NCBI GenBank assembly: GCA_013288465.1
Contig: JABDBT010000002.1
Location: forward strand, 1-55,978
Direction of reading: 5' to 3'
Length of the DNA: 55,978 nt
Origin: Bacteroidota bacterium
GTDB lineage: Bacteria; Bacteroidota; Bacteroidia; Sphingobacteriales; Sphingobacteriaceae
Of this stretch, positions 8,849 through 17,802 are shown piece by piece; the stretch's first letter is position 1, and each line of letters opens with the position of its first letter. The notes beneath the pieces were generated by a model. It made no database searches and was not told the origin of the DNA. It saw only the letters and a list, made by a program, of their open reading frames with translations. The position numbers and the translations under genes were made by a program.

Positions 8849-11800
8849 TTATAGTGTAATATCTAAACCAACCATGAGTGTGCGGGCCTGCGGGTACACG
8901 CCGCGCTCAATACCACCGGCAACCTCAGGATCATATCCGTTGTATTTGGTAAAAGTTGCCAGGTTGTTGCTGCTTACATATATCCTCAACTTGTCCATAT
9001 CCCATTTGGTAGCCAGGCTTTTAGGTAACGTCCAACCCAACTGTAATGTTTTTATACGGAAATACGCGCCGCTTTGTAAATAAAAGTCTGACGGGTTTTT
9101 AAAGTTTCCGTTAGGGTCGGCATCAGTAAGCCTTGGGTAATTGCTGTTAGCATTAGCCGGTGTCCATGCATTTAAAGCAGCAGCAGGATAATTAGCTGTA
9201 GATAAATCAAGACGACGATAAGCCTGGAATATTTTATTGCCCCATACGCCTTGCCCAAACATGCTTATATCAAATTGTTTGTAGGCAGCATGTGCATTAA
9301 AGCCATAAGTCCAGTTAGGGATCGGGTTACCCAGGAAGGTGCGATCCTTTGGACCTATCGGGCCTGTACCGCTGAGATCAGCATATTTCAGGTCGCCCGG
9401 TTTTGCATTGGGTTGTATCAGGTTACCGGCTCCATCTTTGTAAGCGTTAATTTCTGCCTGCGAATGGAAAACACCCAATGTTTGAAATCCGAAGAATTCA
9501 TTTTGAGGCTCGCCCGGTTTATTGCGTTGTAAGCTGTAAGCGCTTGACTGGAATGATCCAAAATCCTGGAATGGCAGGATACCTATACCCAAAACCTTGT
9601 TATTGTTATAGCCCAAGTTACCATTAATGCCAAAACTGAAATCTTTGTTTATCCTTTTGTTATAGCCTAACTCCAGTTCAACACCTTTATTTTCGATATC
9701 ACCTGCATTGGCATAAGGAGCGGCTGATAAACCTGCGTAAGCGGGAAGCGGTTGTTGTATAAGTAAGTCGTCAGTCTTTTTATCATAAAAATCAAGCGTT
9801 ACGTTGAAATCATGAAAAACAACAGCGTCAAAACCAATATCTGCTGATTTTGTCCTTTCCCATTGTAACAGCGGGTTTGCTAAGGTATTAGGGCCAAAGC
9901 CGGTAACCAGCTGACCGCCTATAACATAGCTGCCACCACCGGCACTACCAACAATTGGCGTATATTGAAATGTGCCCAGGGCTAACTCATTACCCAAAAC
10001 GCCATAAGATGCGCGAACTTTCAGGTAATCAACAAAGCTATCTTTAGGGAAAAACTTCTCGCGGGTTGCAACCCAGCCAACTGAGGCAGACGGGAATGTT
10101 CCGTAAACTCTGTCGCTACCAAATTTTGATGATCCGTCACGGCGGATAATACCTGTAAATAAGTATTTCTGATCGTAATCATAAGATACACGTCCAAAAT
10201 ATGAATCGCGTGTTAATGGCTGGCTATCAAAACCACCGCCTATACGGCTTGCTGCCGGTAAAGCGTAGTTAAAAGAAGCAGTTGCCGAAGTAAAGGCAGG
10301 TTCGCCAATAAAGCTGATATTATCACCTCTTCCGTTTTCTTCTTCAGCGCTTGTACCAACTAAAGCGGTCAAATTATGTAAGCCCCATGACCGTGTATAT
10401 GAAATGGTATTATCCCAGTTCCATTCTAAGTTTTGATTGCTTGAACGGTTTTGGGTAGTGTTTACTAAATTGCTGGTATTTGAGTTTAAATAATACAGCG
10501 GTGTAAATGATTCTGTACCGTAAAATGCTTGTTTACCAGCAATTTCTGTTCTGATTTTTAATCCTTTTATGGGTTCAATTTGCAGATACACATCGCCAAC
10601 CAGGTTGTGCGACCAGTTATAATCGCCGTTAATTATTTGTTCGGCAGCAAATGGGTTGGTTATTTCGTTAGCTACATAAGGTGATATCCCATAAGGTACA
10701 CCAGCTGAATTTCTAACCAAAAACGCGGCTTCGTTATTGTAGATGTTCGCGTTAGGGTACGAGCTGATATTGGTAGCCAGTACAGGTGTAATTGGGTCAA
10801 TGTTTATCGCGTCACTTAGTGGACCGCCAAATTCGCTGTTGGTGTTAAAGAAAGTGGTGCTACGGGTGTACGAGTATGAAAAATTCTCGCCAAATAACAT
10901 CCATTTTTTTGGTGTGAAAGTGGCGTTTATTTTAATATTCACCCTTTTGTAATCAGATGCGTCCGGGTCAACAATACCCTTTTGGTCTAAATAACCTAAT
11001 GAGGTATAGTACGTTGAAGTTTCGTTTCCGCCGCTTACAGCCAGTGTATGACTTTGAATAGGCGCGCTACTAAATATCTGGTCCTGCCAGTTAGTCCCAA
11101 CACCATATTGTGATGGATTTGCAAAAGGCGCTGTCCCGCCATCATTGGTTACTGATTCATCTCTTAATGCTGCATACTGGCTTGCATTAGCAAGGGCCAA
11201 TTTTTTGATAACGCTCTGTGTGCCATAATAAGCATCATAAGCAACCTTAGGTTTGCCTTGTTTGCCCTTTTTGGTAGTGATCAATATAACACCGTTTGAA
11301 GCGCGCGAGCCATATATTGCGGCCGAAGCGTCTTTCAAAACATCTATTGATTCTACATCATTTGGATTAACCAGGTCATAGCCGCCATTATCCCAAATCA
11401 CACCATCAATTACGAAGAGAGGGCTGTTGTTGGTTAATGAGTTTGAACCGCGTATGGCTATGCTTGGCCCTGCACCCGGGGCGCCCGAGCTTTGTACCAC
11501 AAAAACACCTGCGGCGCGGCCTTGCAGCGCGTCGTCAATACGTGTAATTTGCTGATCCTGTAAATCGGTAGCGCTCACAGTAGCAATAGCGCCGGTTACT
11601 ACCGCTTTCCTTTGCGTGCCGTAACCAACAACGATCACTTCATCAAGCCCGGTATTGGTTGCTTCCAAAACGGCGTTGACAACACCGCGATTGGCAACGG
11701 CTACATCTTGTGAAGTATAACCGATGTATGAAAAATTTAAAGTGCCGTTTGCGGCAACGCTTATGGAATAATTTCCATTAACATCTGTTACTGTACCTGT

Positions 11801-11947
11801 TTGTGCACCTTTGGCTTTCACGGTTACACCCGGCAGCGATGCTCCTGTCTTATCGGTAACGTTACCTTTAACGTTAATGCTTTGCGAGAAAGCAATTGAT
11901 ACACCCGATAGCAGAAAAATTAATAAAAATGTAATTGTTCTTCTCAT
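8849..11947 (-). CDS. susC: SusC/RagA family TonB-dependent outer-membrane transporter
   Basis: A 1032-residue protein. In order: signal peptide (1-21, ending AFSQS), a carboxypeptidase-D-like domain (about 24-105, INVKGNVTDKTGASLPGVTV), the TonB-box region DEVIVVGYGTQRK, a plug domain with the SusC signature around SIAIRGSNSLTNNSPLFVIDG and VESIDVLKDASAAIYGSRAS, then a long beta-barrel ending ARTLMVGLDITL. Length and motifs are typical of SusC. It imports glucan oligosaccharides across the outer membrane using TonB energy, together with SusD downstream. First gene of the locus, with a promoter-like sequence 185-216 nt upstream. No N-terminal signalling extension is present, so it is not a sigma-regulator transducer. 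Confidence 0.96.
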   Translation of the reverse strand: MRRTITFLLIFLLSGVSIAFSQSINVKGNVTDKTGASLPGVTVKAKGAQTGTVTDVNGNYSISVAANGTLNFSYIGYTSQDVAVANRGVVNAVLEATNTGLDEVIVVGYGTQRKAVVTGAIATVSATDLQDQQITRIDDALQGRAAGVFVVQSSGAPGAGPSIAIRGSNSLTNNSPLFVIDGVIWDNGGYDLVNPNDVESIDVLKDASAAIYGSRASNGVILITTKKGKQGKPKVAYDAYYGTQSVIKKLALANASQYAALRDESVTNDGGTAPFANPSQYGVGTNWQDQIFSSAPIQSHTLAVSGGNETSTYYTSLGYLDQKGIVDPDASDYKRVNIKINATFTPKKWMLFGENFSYSYTRSTTFFNTNSEFGGPLSDAINIDPITPVLATNISSYPNANIYNNEAAFLVRNSAGVPYGISPYVANEITNPFAAEQIINGDYNWSHNLVGDVYLQIEPIKGLKIRTEIAGKQAFYGTESFTPLYYLNSNTSNLVNTTQNRSSNQNLEWNWDNTISYTRSWGLHNLTALVGTSAEEENGRGDNISFIGEPAFTSATASFNYALPAASRIGGGFDSQPLTRDSYFGRVSYDYDQKYLFTGIIRRDGSSKFGSDRVYGTFPSASVGWVATREKFFPKDSFVDYLKVRASYGVLGNELALGTFQYTPIVGSAGGGSYVIGGQLVTGFGPNTLANPLLQWERTKSADIGFDAVVFHDFNVTLDFYDKKTDDLLIQQPLPAYAGLSAAPYANAGDIENKGVELELGYNKRINKDFSFGINGNLGYNNNKVLGIGILPFQDFGSFQSSAYSLQRNKPGEPQNEFFGFQTLGVFHSQAEINAYKDGAGNLIQPNAKPGDLKYADLSGTGPIGPKDRTFLGNPIPNWTYGFNAHAAYKQFDISMFGQGVWGNKIFQAYRRLDLSTANYPAAALNAWTPANANSNYPRLTDADPNGNFKNPSDFYLQSGAYFRIKTLQLGWTLPKSLATKWDMDKLRIYVSSNNLATFTKYNGYDPEVAGGIERGVYPQARTLMVGLDITL

Positions 11948-12131
11948 GAATAAAAGTTTAATACTTGGTTTAAAATTGGTTTAATTAACAACCTCAAATT
12001 TTGTTGAGGAAAATTCACGGCGTTAGCCATAGGTAAATAAATAGTGATTGAATGGTTTGTTCATACTTATTTTTAATTAATAAATAAAAAATGGTTAAGC
12101 CTGGTTGGCTAAGTTTATTGTTTTGGTGTTA

Positions 12132-12164
12132 CAAACTTAGGAAAGTTTGAAATACAAAAACAAA
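12132..12164 (-). promoter_or_regulatory. Probable Bacteroidota-type promoter of the glucan locus
   Basis: On the minus strand TTTG (12164-12161), a 21-nt spacer and TAAGTTTG (12139-12132) match the TTTG-N19-21-TAnnTTTG consensus of Bacteroidota housekeeping sigma. The start point would be near 12125, leaving about 180 nt of leader before susC. Such a long leader is room for post-transcriptional control. Confidence 0.55.
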
Positions 12165-12467
12165 TTTATTTTTCATAAATAGCTGATTTTTAGCTATTTA
12201 ACTAAATTTTGAAACGCTTGGTTCACAATGACAAATTTGCTATTATGCCTGATTATCAGCTAAGAATGCAGATTTTGGTTTTTAATTAAAAAAAAAGTGA
12301 TACGCTTTGTTCCGCAACCGCTTTTTTTACTGTTGCAGCTTAAAAGCGAGCTGTTTTAGGTCGTTTTTTAATGAAATTCAAATGATTTATATGCCGATAC
12401 AGGCCTGGCAACGACATATTATTTGGAAAAAAGCTCAAAACTGGCAACAAATGCCATTAAACCACAA
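12165..12467. other. AT-rich non-coding stretch, no gene seen
   Basis: No credible ORF, RNA gene or repeat was recognised here. It separates the susC promoter from the hairpin terminator of the glycan operon. An upstream control site for the glucan locus could lie in it, but none was identified. Confidence 0.5.
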
Positions 12468-12487
12468 AAACCCGCAATAGCGGGTTT
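12468..12487 (-). terminator. Hairpin with T-rich tail, end of the glycan operon
   Basis: Arms AAACCCGC (12468-12475) and GCGGGTTT (12480-12487) enclose the 4-nt loop AATA. Read on the minus strand the stem runs into TTTTTG. It lies about 290 nt beyond the stop of the FAD/NAD(P) gene, after the palindromic repeat, and would separate that operon from susC. Confidence 0.6.
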
Positions 12488-12598
12488 AGTTGCATAAATA
12501 CAACTATAGCAGCAAGTTATGAGGCAATATATACCGATGCAAATATTTTGGCGTTAACCCGATATTTACCGCCTAAACGATTAAAACATAAACAGCCT

Positions 12599-12758
12599 CC
12601 CTCTTTACCGTTTACGGTAGAGAGGGACGGCCAACGTAGCGTAGTCGGGGTGAGTAGTCGCCGAAATGCATGGGGCAAATGCCGCTCGGCGAGAACTCAC
12701 CCGGTCATCGCTAAATCGCTCGACCATCCTCTCTCCGCTTCGCGCATAGAGGGTAAAA
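12599..12758. repeat. Structured intergenic repeat, copy A (about 160 bp)
   Basis: Same family as 29630-29788. It starts with a hairpin (CCCTCTTTACCG / CGGTAGAGAGGG), has a central stem with GGGTGAGT and ACTCACCC arms, and ends with a second purine/pyrimidine arm (CCTCTCT...AGAGGG). The two ends therefore also form terminal inverted repeats. The block from ACTCACCCGGTCATCGCT to TCGACCA is almost unchanged between the copies. No transposase is inside, so it is a non-autonomous MITE/REP-like unit. Confidence 0.85.
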
Positions 12759-12770
12759 TCTCTCAATTAT

Positions 12771-14351
12771 TTAGTCGCTTGCCTTCCTATTATGATGAAG
12801 AATACCTTTACCTGCCAAAAGGCAATCGGCCAGGTAGGGGGATAAATACAATAGCCTTGCTAAATTTTCGATATGCCAAAAGTATATGCGCTTGTTCATG
12901 TTACCGCCTAACAGCGGGCCAATAACATATAAATTGGACGCGGCCTCAAACCTGTCATTAACTTCAAAGCCTTTGCCCGATAAGTTTACGCGACAAATAT
13001 GCTTATTAACCAAATTATAGATCAGCCGCGAAGAGGAGTTTTCAAGGTCATCGGCACCGGTGCAATTAATGATCACCCTGAACGGCAAATTATAGGTTTG
13101 CTGTTGCCCGGTAACCGGGTCGATATAATTTAACAGGCCGGTATTATCCTGTTGTGTAATGCCGGCAAATTCGCCTTTTACCAATAGTAACTGTTGTGTT
13201 TGCAGTAACGCTTCCGACGCGTTTTTATAGGCCGGGCCAGATCGCCTGATAAGCCGGGTTAGCTGCATCCCATAGGTACCGAAGAATATCTTTTTAGCTT
13301 CTTCGCCCAAAACCTGCATCAGCTCGATGGTGTATCCTATAATGCGATCAACATAAGGCACCCTTACAACGTGGTTTTGTATGGCTTGTTCAATATCTTT
13401 TTTAGCGGCTTTAACTAAGGTATGTATATTGTAATTGCCGCTTGTTTTAATTGCATCAAGGTGAAGGGTAGGATAGTGTTCAAGGCGTGTGTCTGATATA
13501 TGGTAAGGCATACAGCCAGCCCGCGATATGGATACAATTTTATTGGCCTGCTGTGTTACATCGGGCCTGTTGTTCAATAAATATAAAAGTTCAATGCTGC
13601 TCGCGTTTGAGCCTATCAGCAGTACATTTCTCTCCGCAGCGTTTTCGGTAGCGGCAAGGGTAGTGCGCAGGGCTTTTATATTATCATCCAACAAAGGCGC
13701 ATACAGGTCATTAATGTAGGTATATGGCTTGTCGGCGCCGGGCATTTCATAGGTTTTTACCGGAGCCGAGCCGATAGCAACAACCAACTTTTTAACGGTA
13801 ATTGTGGTTTGTTTTTTGTCGGGATGTTCTAATCGTACATTAAACAATCCACCGGTAAGTTTTTCAACGTCAATAGCTTCGGCCTGTATTAGGGTTACCT
13901 GTACCAGTTGCTTTTCTTCGGCTGTTTTTAATAAGGTTAACAGCTTATTTTGCATGTAAATACCCCATATAAACCTTGGGATATACACCTTGTCCCATTC
14001 TTCGTTTTTTAATGCGGCGCTATTATCCGCCAACCAGCCTTCTGCAGCCATGCCGCCATTAAGGCTGTAATAATTAAACAGATCATCGAGGTTTATTTTG
14101 AGCCATTTAAAAAACAGCTCCCGCTCTTTTCCTGTCGAAACAAAGTCTGAAACCGGGGTGATAGTTAATGAGTTGACCGATGACCGTGCGCCATAAGGAA
14201 TGCCTTTCCAAAATTCGGGATATTTATCTATTACGGTAATATTCAGCATTATTCCGGACAGGGGGCCATTTATCAGCTTGTCAAACAACTCAATAAGCGT
14301 TGTTGTTGTTGCTGCCCCGCTGCCAATAAAGGCAATATCAACAATGCTCAT
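12771..14351 (-). CDS. FAD/NAD(P)-binding protein (NAD_binding_9 type)
   Basis: A 526-residue protein starting MSIVDIAFIGSGAATTTT, a Rossmann GxGxx(G/A) dinucleotide site at residues 10-15. A second nucleotide-binding segment is suggested by VAIGSAP, and RNVLLIGSNASSIELLYLL is a further GxxxS site near residue 245. Late motifs include INCTGADD and LYVIGPLLGGN, typical of FAD/NAD(P)-binding proteins of the PF13454 type. No membrane segment or signal peptide is seen. It begins 8 bp after the aminotransferase stop, so it is the last gene of the five-gene glycan operon. Its substrate is unknown; oxidation of a sugar or an amine group is possible from context only. Confidence 0.75.
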   Translation of the reverse strand: MSIVDIAFIGSGAATTTTLIELFDKLINGPLSGIMLNITVIDKYPEFWKGIPYGARSSVNSLTITPVSDFVSTGKERELFFKWLKINLDDLFNYYSLNGGMAAEGWLADNSAALKNEEWDKVYIPRFIWGIYMQNKLLTLLKTAEEKQLVQVTLIQAEAIDVEKLTGGLFNVRLEHPDKKQTTITVKKLVVAIGSAPVKTYEMPGADKPYTYINDLYAPLLDDNIKALRTTLAATENAAERNVLLIGSNASSIELLYLLNNRPDVTQQANKIVSISRAGCMPYHISDTRLEHYPTLHLDAIKTSGNYNIHTLVKAAKKDIEQAIQNHVVRVPYVDRIIGYTIELMQVLGEEAKKIFFGTYGMQLTRLIRRSGPAYKNASEALLQTQQLLLVKGEFAGITQQDNTGLLNYIDPVTGQQQTYNLPFRVIINCTGADDLENSSSRLIYNLVNKHICRVNLSGKGFEVNDRFEAASNLYVIGPLLGGNMNKRIYFWHIENLARLLYLSPYLADCLLAGKGILHHNRKASD

Positions 14352-14359
14352 TAACCAGG

Positions 14360-15448
14360 TTAATTAAAATTATTTAGTACGTTAACTATATACCTTATAT
14401 CATCCTCAGTATGAAAATAGGAGCATGGCAGGCTTAGCGTTGTTTGATGAATTTCTTCAGAAATTGGAAAATGCTGGCCCGTAAAAAGATGCTTCAGGGC
14501 ATTTTGCCGGTGCGGTGCAACCGGGTAATGAATAGCCGTTGTTATATTATTTCTTTCAAGATAGTCCTTTAATTCATCCCTTCGGGGATGGCGGATATTA
14601 AAGATATGATAAACATCCAAATAATCGGTATGTTTAACCGGCAGTATAAAATTGCTGTTCAAATTTTCCAGGTAAATATTTGCCAGCTTGTTTTTGTGCG
14701 CTATAATATCATCAAGATATGGCAGTTTTACACTTAAAAAAGCTGCCTGCATTTCGTCGAGGCGACAGTTATAGCCAACTATCTCGTTGTAATATTTTTT
14801 ATCCGAACCATAATTCCGCAACTGTTGCAGCTGCGCATTATAGGCCGCATTATTACAAATTACAGCGCCGCCATCGCCTAAGGCGCCCAAATTTTTTGTT
14901 GGGTAAAAGCTAAACGCGCCAAAATCGCCAAACGTGCCGGCCTTTTTATTTTTATAGGTAGCGCCGTGCGCCTGGGCGCTATCTTCTATCAGGTATAAAT
15001 TATGCTTTTGTTTAAGCTGCATTAGTTTATCCATATCGCAGCATTTGCCATATAAATGCACCGCTATTATGGCTTTGGTTTGCGGTGTAATAGCCGCTTC
15101 AACTTTTTGCAGGTCAATATTGTAGGTGTTAATATCCGGCTCAACAAGCACTGCCTTTAAATTGCAATGCAATACGGCCAATATGGTTGCAATAAAAGTA
15201 TTGGCTGGCACAATTACCTCGCTGCTATCCGGTAGATTACAAGCTTTCAGCGATAACATTATAGCATCCAACCCATTGGCAACCCCAATGCAATAGTTTA
15301 CCGAGTTATAGGCGGCAAAAGCTTCTTCAAACTGTTTTACCTCTCCGCCTAATATATAATTGCCTTTATCAACTACCCTATTAAACGCAGCGCTAAATTG
15401 TGCAGTAAACGGCGCATTTAAACGCTTAAGATCTTCGTAGGGTATCAT
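14360..15448 (-). CDS. DegT/DnrJ/EryC1-type sugar aminotransferase (FdtB/QdtB-like)
   Basis: About 362 residues from the ATG at 15448 (MIPYEDLKRLNAPF), which lies 4 nt after the upstream stop. In-frame ATGs further up (15469) overlap the upstream gene and are less likely. PLP-dependent fold: EVIVPANTFIATILAV, VHLYGKCCDMD, EDSAQAHGATYKNKKAGTFG, and the Schiff-base lysine in FYPTKNLGALGDGG. Family members put an amino group on a 3-keto or 4-keto nucleotide sugar. The adjacent FdtA-like ketoisomerase indicates a dTDP-3-amino-3,6-dideoxyhexose (Fuc3N or Qui3N). An N-acyltransferase usual for this pathway was not seen in the window. Confidence 0.88.
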   Translation of the reverse strand: MIPYEDLKRLNAPFTAQFSAAFNRVVDKGNYILGGEVKQFEEAFAAYNSVNYCIGVANGLDAIMLSLKACNLPDSSEVIVPANTFIATILAVLHCNLKAVLVEPDINTYNIDLQKVEAAITPQTKAIIAVHLYGKCCDMDKLMQLKQKHNLYLIEDSAQAHGATYKNKKAGTFGDFGAFSFYPTKNLGALGDGGAVICNNAAYNAQLQQLRNYGSDKKYYNEIVGYNCRLDEMQAAFLSVKLPYLDDIIAHKNKLANIYLENLNSNFILPVKHTDYLDVYHIFNIRHPRRDELKDYLERNNITTAIHYPVAPHRQNALKHLFTGQHFPISEEIHQTTLSLPCSYFHTEDDIRYIVNVLNNFN

Positions 15449-15452
15449 ACTA

Positions 15453-15818
15453 TTAACTATAAGGCTCATAAACGTAATCGGCAGGGTCATAATGGGTTGA
15501 TGCCAGCGATAACAAAACAGCCCCTTTGGTAAAGTTATAGAACTTATGCCATTCGCCTATTTCAATGATGAGGCATTTATGCGGGCTGTTTAACAAAATT
15601 TCCTGTTTGGTAATACCGTCATCAATGCCAACCCAAAAACTGCCACTCATACATATAACAGCTTCAACAAGTTTTAGGTGACGGTGGCCGCCCCTGTCTA
15701 AATGGTTGACATTGGTTATATAGTATGATCGCTTTATTTCAAACGGCAAAACCTTATCAATTACGGTAAGGGTGCCTCTTTTATCGTTATGATGTTCCAG
15801 GTCAATCAGGTAAGCCAT
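15453..15818 (-). CDS. FdtA/QdtA-like dTDP-4-oxo-6-deoxyhexose 3,4-ketoisomerase (cupin)
   Basis: A 121-residue single-domain cupin with the WxcM/FdtA family pattern: DKRGTLTVID, KRSYYITNV, the metal-free cupin His pair in RGGHRHLK, and LIIEIGEWHKFYNF near the end. Enzymes of this family convert dTDP-4-keto-6-deoxyglucose to the 3-keto sugar that the neighbouring aminotransferase uses. The length is slightly shorter than the usual 130-140. Its ATG (15816-15818) overlaps the TGA of the glycosyltransferase upstream, so translation is probably coupled. Whether the product has the galacto or gluco configuration cannot be told from sequence by eye. Confidence 0.85.
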   Translation of the reverse strand: MAYLIDLEHHNDKRGTLTVIDKVLPFEIKRSYYITNVNHLDRGGHRHLKLVEAVICMSGSFWVGIDDGITKQEILLNSPHKCLIIEIGEWHKFYNFTKGAVLLSLASTHYDPADYVYEPYS

Positions 15819-16684
15819 CAGCTAATTTTATTAGGGTTAGTTTCTAAACATTGCTCGTCTATCATAGCTAAAATATGTTCATCCTTGTCGATATTGAATT
15901 TACGGCCAAAAAAAGCGTCCGATGCCATAATTTTATCAAAATCTTCAATTCCTAAAAACTTAGGCCGCGCGCCACCTGCCGACCAATCCATATACCTGTA
16001 ATTTTTATTAATTATAGTGTCCTTATATGCCGAGTTCATTAAAACTGTCTGGAATATAAACTCATCAACACCCCACGTATATTTTACAAACCGCCTGAAC
16101 GCGGTATTCTTTTCTACATAATTTACTACGTATAAAGCACAGGCGGGGCTAAGCGTCCAAAAGGTTGAAATGCCATACATGAGCATATTTACCGGCATCT
16201 TCCGGTGTCTGAAAAAAAAGTTAAATATCCTGGCAAGGTGGTCTTTCCCTATTACCCTTAAATTCGTAAAATGGTACTTTTCTATTCGTTCTTTAGCTTC
16301 TGTCCAATCAGTATCAAAGCCCTTATACTCAATAAACTCTTTGCCAACATTATGTTCTAAAAAGTCGGTTATATATTCAGCCGGCTTAATCGGGTAATCC
16401 TGCCCGGTTATGAGGTTGATAAAACTATATTCAATACCCGATGATGTGATTTGCTTTATCCCGTTAAAAGCAGCCTGAACAGTGCTGTAACCCGCCCAGC
16501 GAACATCAACCCGGTTTTTAATAAAATACACATTGGGAATTTCAAACAGAAGCTGGTGGGTTTTGATATTTACCTTTTTATCAAGATGGATGTAAAAATC
16601 AAACTGGCCATTATTTAGCCTGTCAATCATCCGTTTGGTTTGAACGGCCGAAGTGTACGTAACAATAAGACAGGCAATCTTCAT
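15818..16684 (-). CDS. GT14-type (Branch domain) glycosyltransferase
   Basis: 288 residues from the ATG at 16684 (MKIACLIVTYTS); a longer frame would need a GTG. Motifs of the bacterial core-2/I-branching enzyme family (PF02485) appear in order: FYIHLDKK, NRVDVRWAGYSTVQA, INLITGQDYPIK, STFWTLSPACALYVV and YTWGVDEFIFQT, where the Asp-Glu pair is the likely catalytic site. No transmembrane helix is seen, so it is presumably cytoplasmic or membrane-peripheral. It probably adds a GlcNAc-type or similar residue in surface glycan assembly. It is a paralogue of the next gene upstream (16802-17650) and overlaps the ketoisomerase start. Confidence 0.85.
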   Translation of the reverse strand: MKIACLIVTYTSAVQTKRMIDRLNNGQFDFYIHLDKKVNIKTHQLLFEIPNVYFIKNRVDVRWAGYSTVQAAFNGIKQITSSGIEYSFINLITGQDYPIKPAEYITDFLEHNVGKEFIEYKGFDTDWTEAKERIEKYHFTNLRVIGKDHLARIFNFFFRHRKMPVNMLMYGISTFWTLSPACALYVVNYVEKNTAFRRFVKYTWGVDEFIFQTVLMNSAYKDTIINKNYRYMDWSAGGARPKFLGIEDFDKIMASDAFFGRKFNIDKDEHILAMIDEQCLETNPNKIS

Positions 16685-16801
16685 ATAGTGATCAGGCCTT
16701 TGTGATTTTAGGTACACAAATTTATTTTATATAATGAGATTGTAATAATTTAAATTAAAATATTATTCGATATGATTAATATTTTTTCAAAATACTATTG
16801 T

Positions 16802-17650
16802 TTACGCGTACCCTATTTCAGCATCCAGCCGATCATAAATTGCTGTGTCAACATTATCATCAAATTTGCGGGCAAAAAACTTTCCGGATGTTATTAAGGT
16901 ACCGGCATCATTTATCGTAAAAATTTTAGGGCGGTTAGCGCCGTATTGCTCAATGTGCCGCAAATTATCATTAACCAATTTATCGTTCAAAGCTGAGTTT
17001 ACCAGTATGATCTGAAAAAAAACCTCGTCAACAGCCCAGGTCATTCTAAAAAAGCGTTTTAGTTTGGGCTTGGTTTTTATATAATCAATAGCATACCGCG
17101 CGCACTCAGGTGTAATAGTTATCCATTGCGAGCGCCCATAAGGTTTTAAATTTCCAGGTATTTTGCGGTTAGGCAAAAAACGATTAGCAATAACTTGCAG
17201 GGTATATTTTCCGGGGATATTGTAATCACCCAGGCTATATTTCAACAAGCGTACCTTACCATCTTCCCATTCATCATCGGCTATAGAAAGCGAATGCATA
17301 AAAGTTTTATCGGTATTAGCCGATAAAAATTCATGAAACTGGTTAATTGGCCGTAAGGGGTAGTCTTGTTCGCTAAGCAGGTTAATATGGCTATAGGCTA
17401 TCCCGCTTTCTAAAATAGAATTAAACCCGGCTATGGTAGCCTCAATTATACTATAATCGCCCCACTCAGTTTTGATCCTGTTTTTAACAAAACATACATT
17501 GTTTATATTTTCCAGGTGTGCGAAATTTTCAATGGGTGCTTTTTTATCTAACTGAATGTAAATATCCGCTTCCTCATGTTGCAGCCGCCTTACCAGCCTC
17601 TCCAGCATAACCGGATAATTATAGGCCAAAATCAAATGCGCTATTTTCAT
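16802..17650 (-). CDS. GT14-type (Branch domain) glycosyltransferase, paralogue
   Basis: 282 residues from the ATG at 17650 (MKIAHLILAYNYPVML). It has the same ordered motifs as its downstream paralogue: IYIQLDKK, NRIKTEWGDYSIIEA, INLLSEQDYPLRP, QWITITPECARYAIDYI and MTWAVDEVFFQI. The two proteins align end to end but differ at many positions, so the duplication is old and specificity probably differs. It is the first gene of the glycan operon. A palindrome (TATGGTA...TACCATA, 17709-17744) lies upstream and may be a control site, though no clear -7 box was found. Confidence 0.85.
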   Translation of the reverse strand: MKIAHLILAYNYPVMLERLVRRLQHEEADIYIQLDKKAPIENFAHLENINNVCFVKNRIKTEWGDYSIIEATIAGFNSILESGIAYSHINLLSEQDYPLRPINQFHEFLSANTDKTFMHSLSIADDEWEDGKVRLLKYSLGDYNIPGKYTLQVIANRFLPNRKIPGNLKPYGRSQWITITPECARYAIDYIKTKPKLKRFFRMTWAVDEVFFQIILVNSALNDKLVNDNLRHIEQYGANRPKIFTINDAGTLITSGKFFARKFDDNVDTAIYDRLDAEIGYA

Positions 17651-17802
17651 TGCTTAAATGCCAAGGGGGTTGATTTAAAACAATAAGTATAGCTAATACA
17701 TTTTAACTTATGGTATTGTAATGCAAATATTACCTGCTACCATACGTTTTTATTAAACCCGGAAGTAGTTACCGATATGACCGGGTTTTCCCTGCTAGGT
17801 TG

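Noticed and set aside
12548..12925. Plus-strand ORF of 125 codons
   Set aside because: It crosses repeat copy A and then runs antisense into the 3' end of the FAD/NAD(P) gene; no start signal or protein-like composition.
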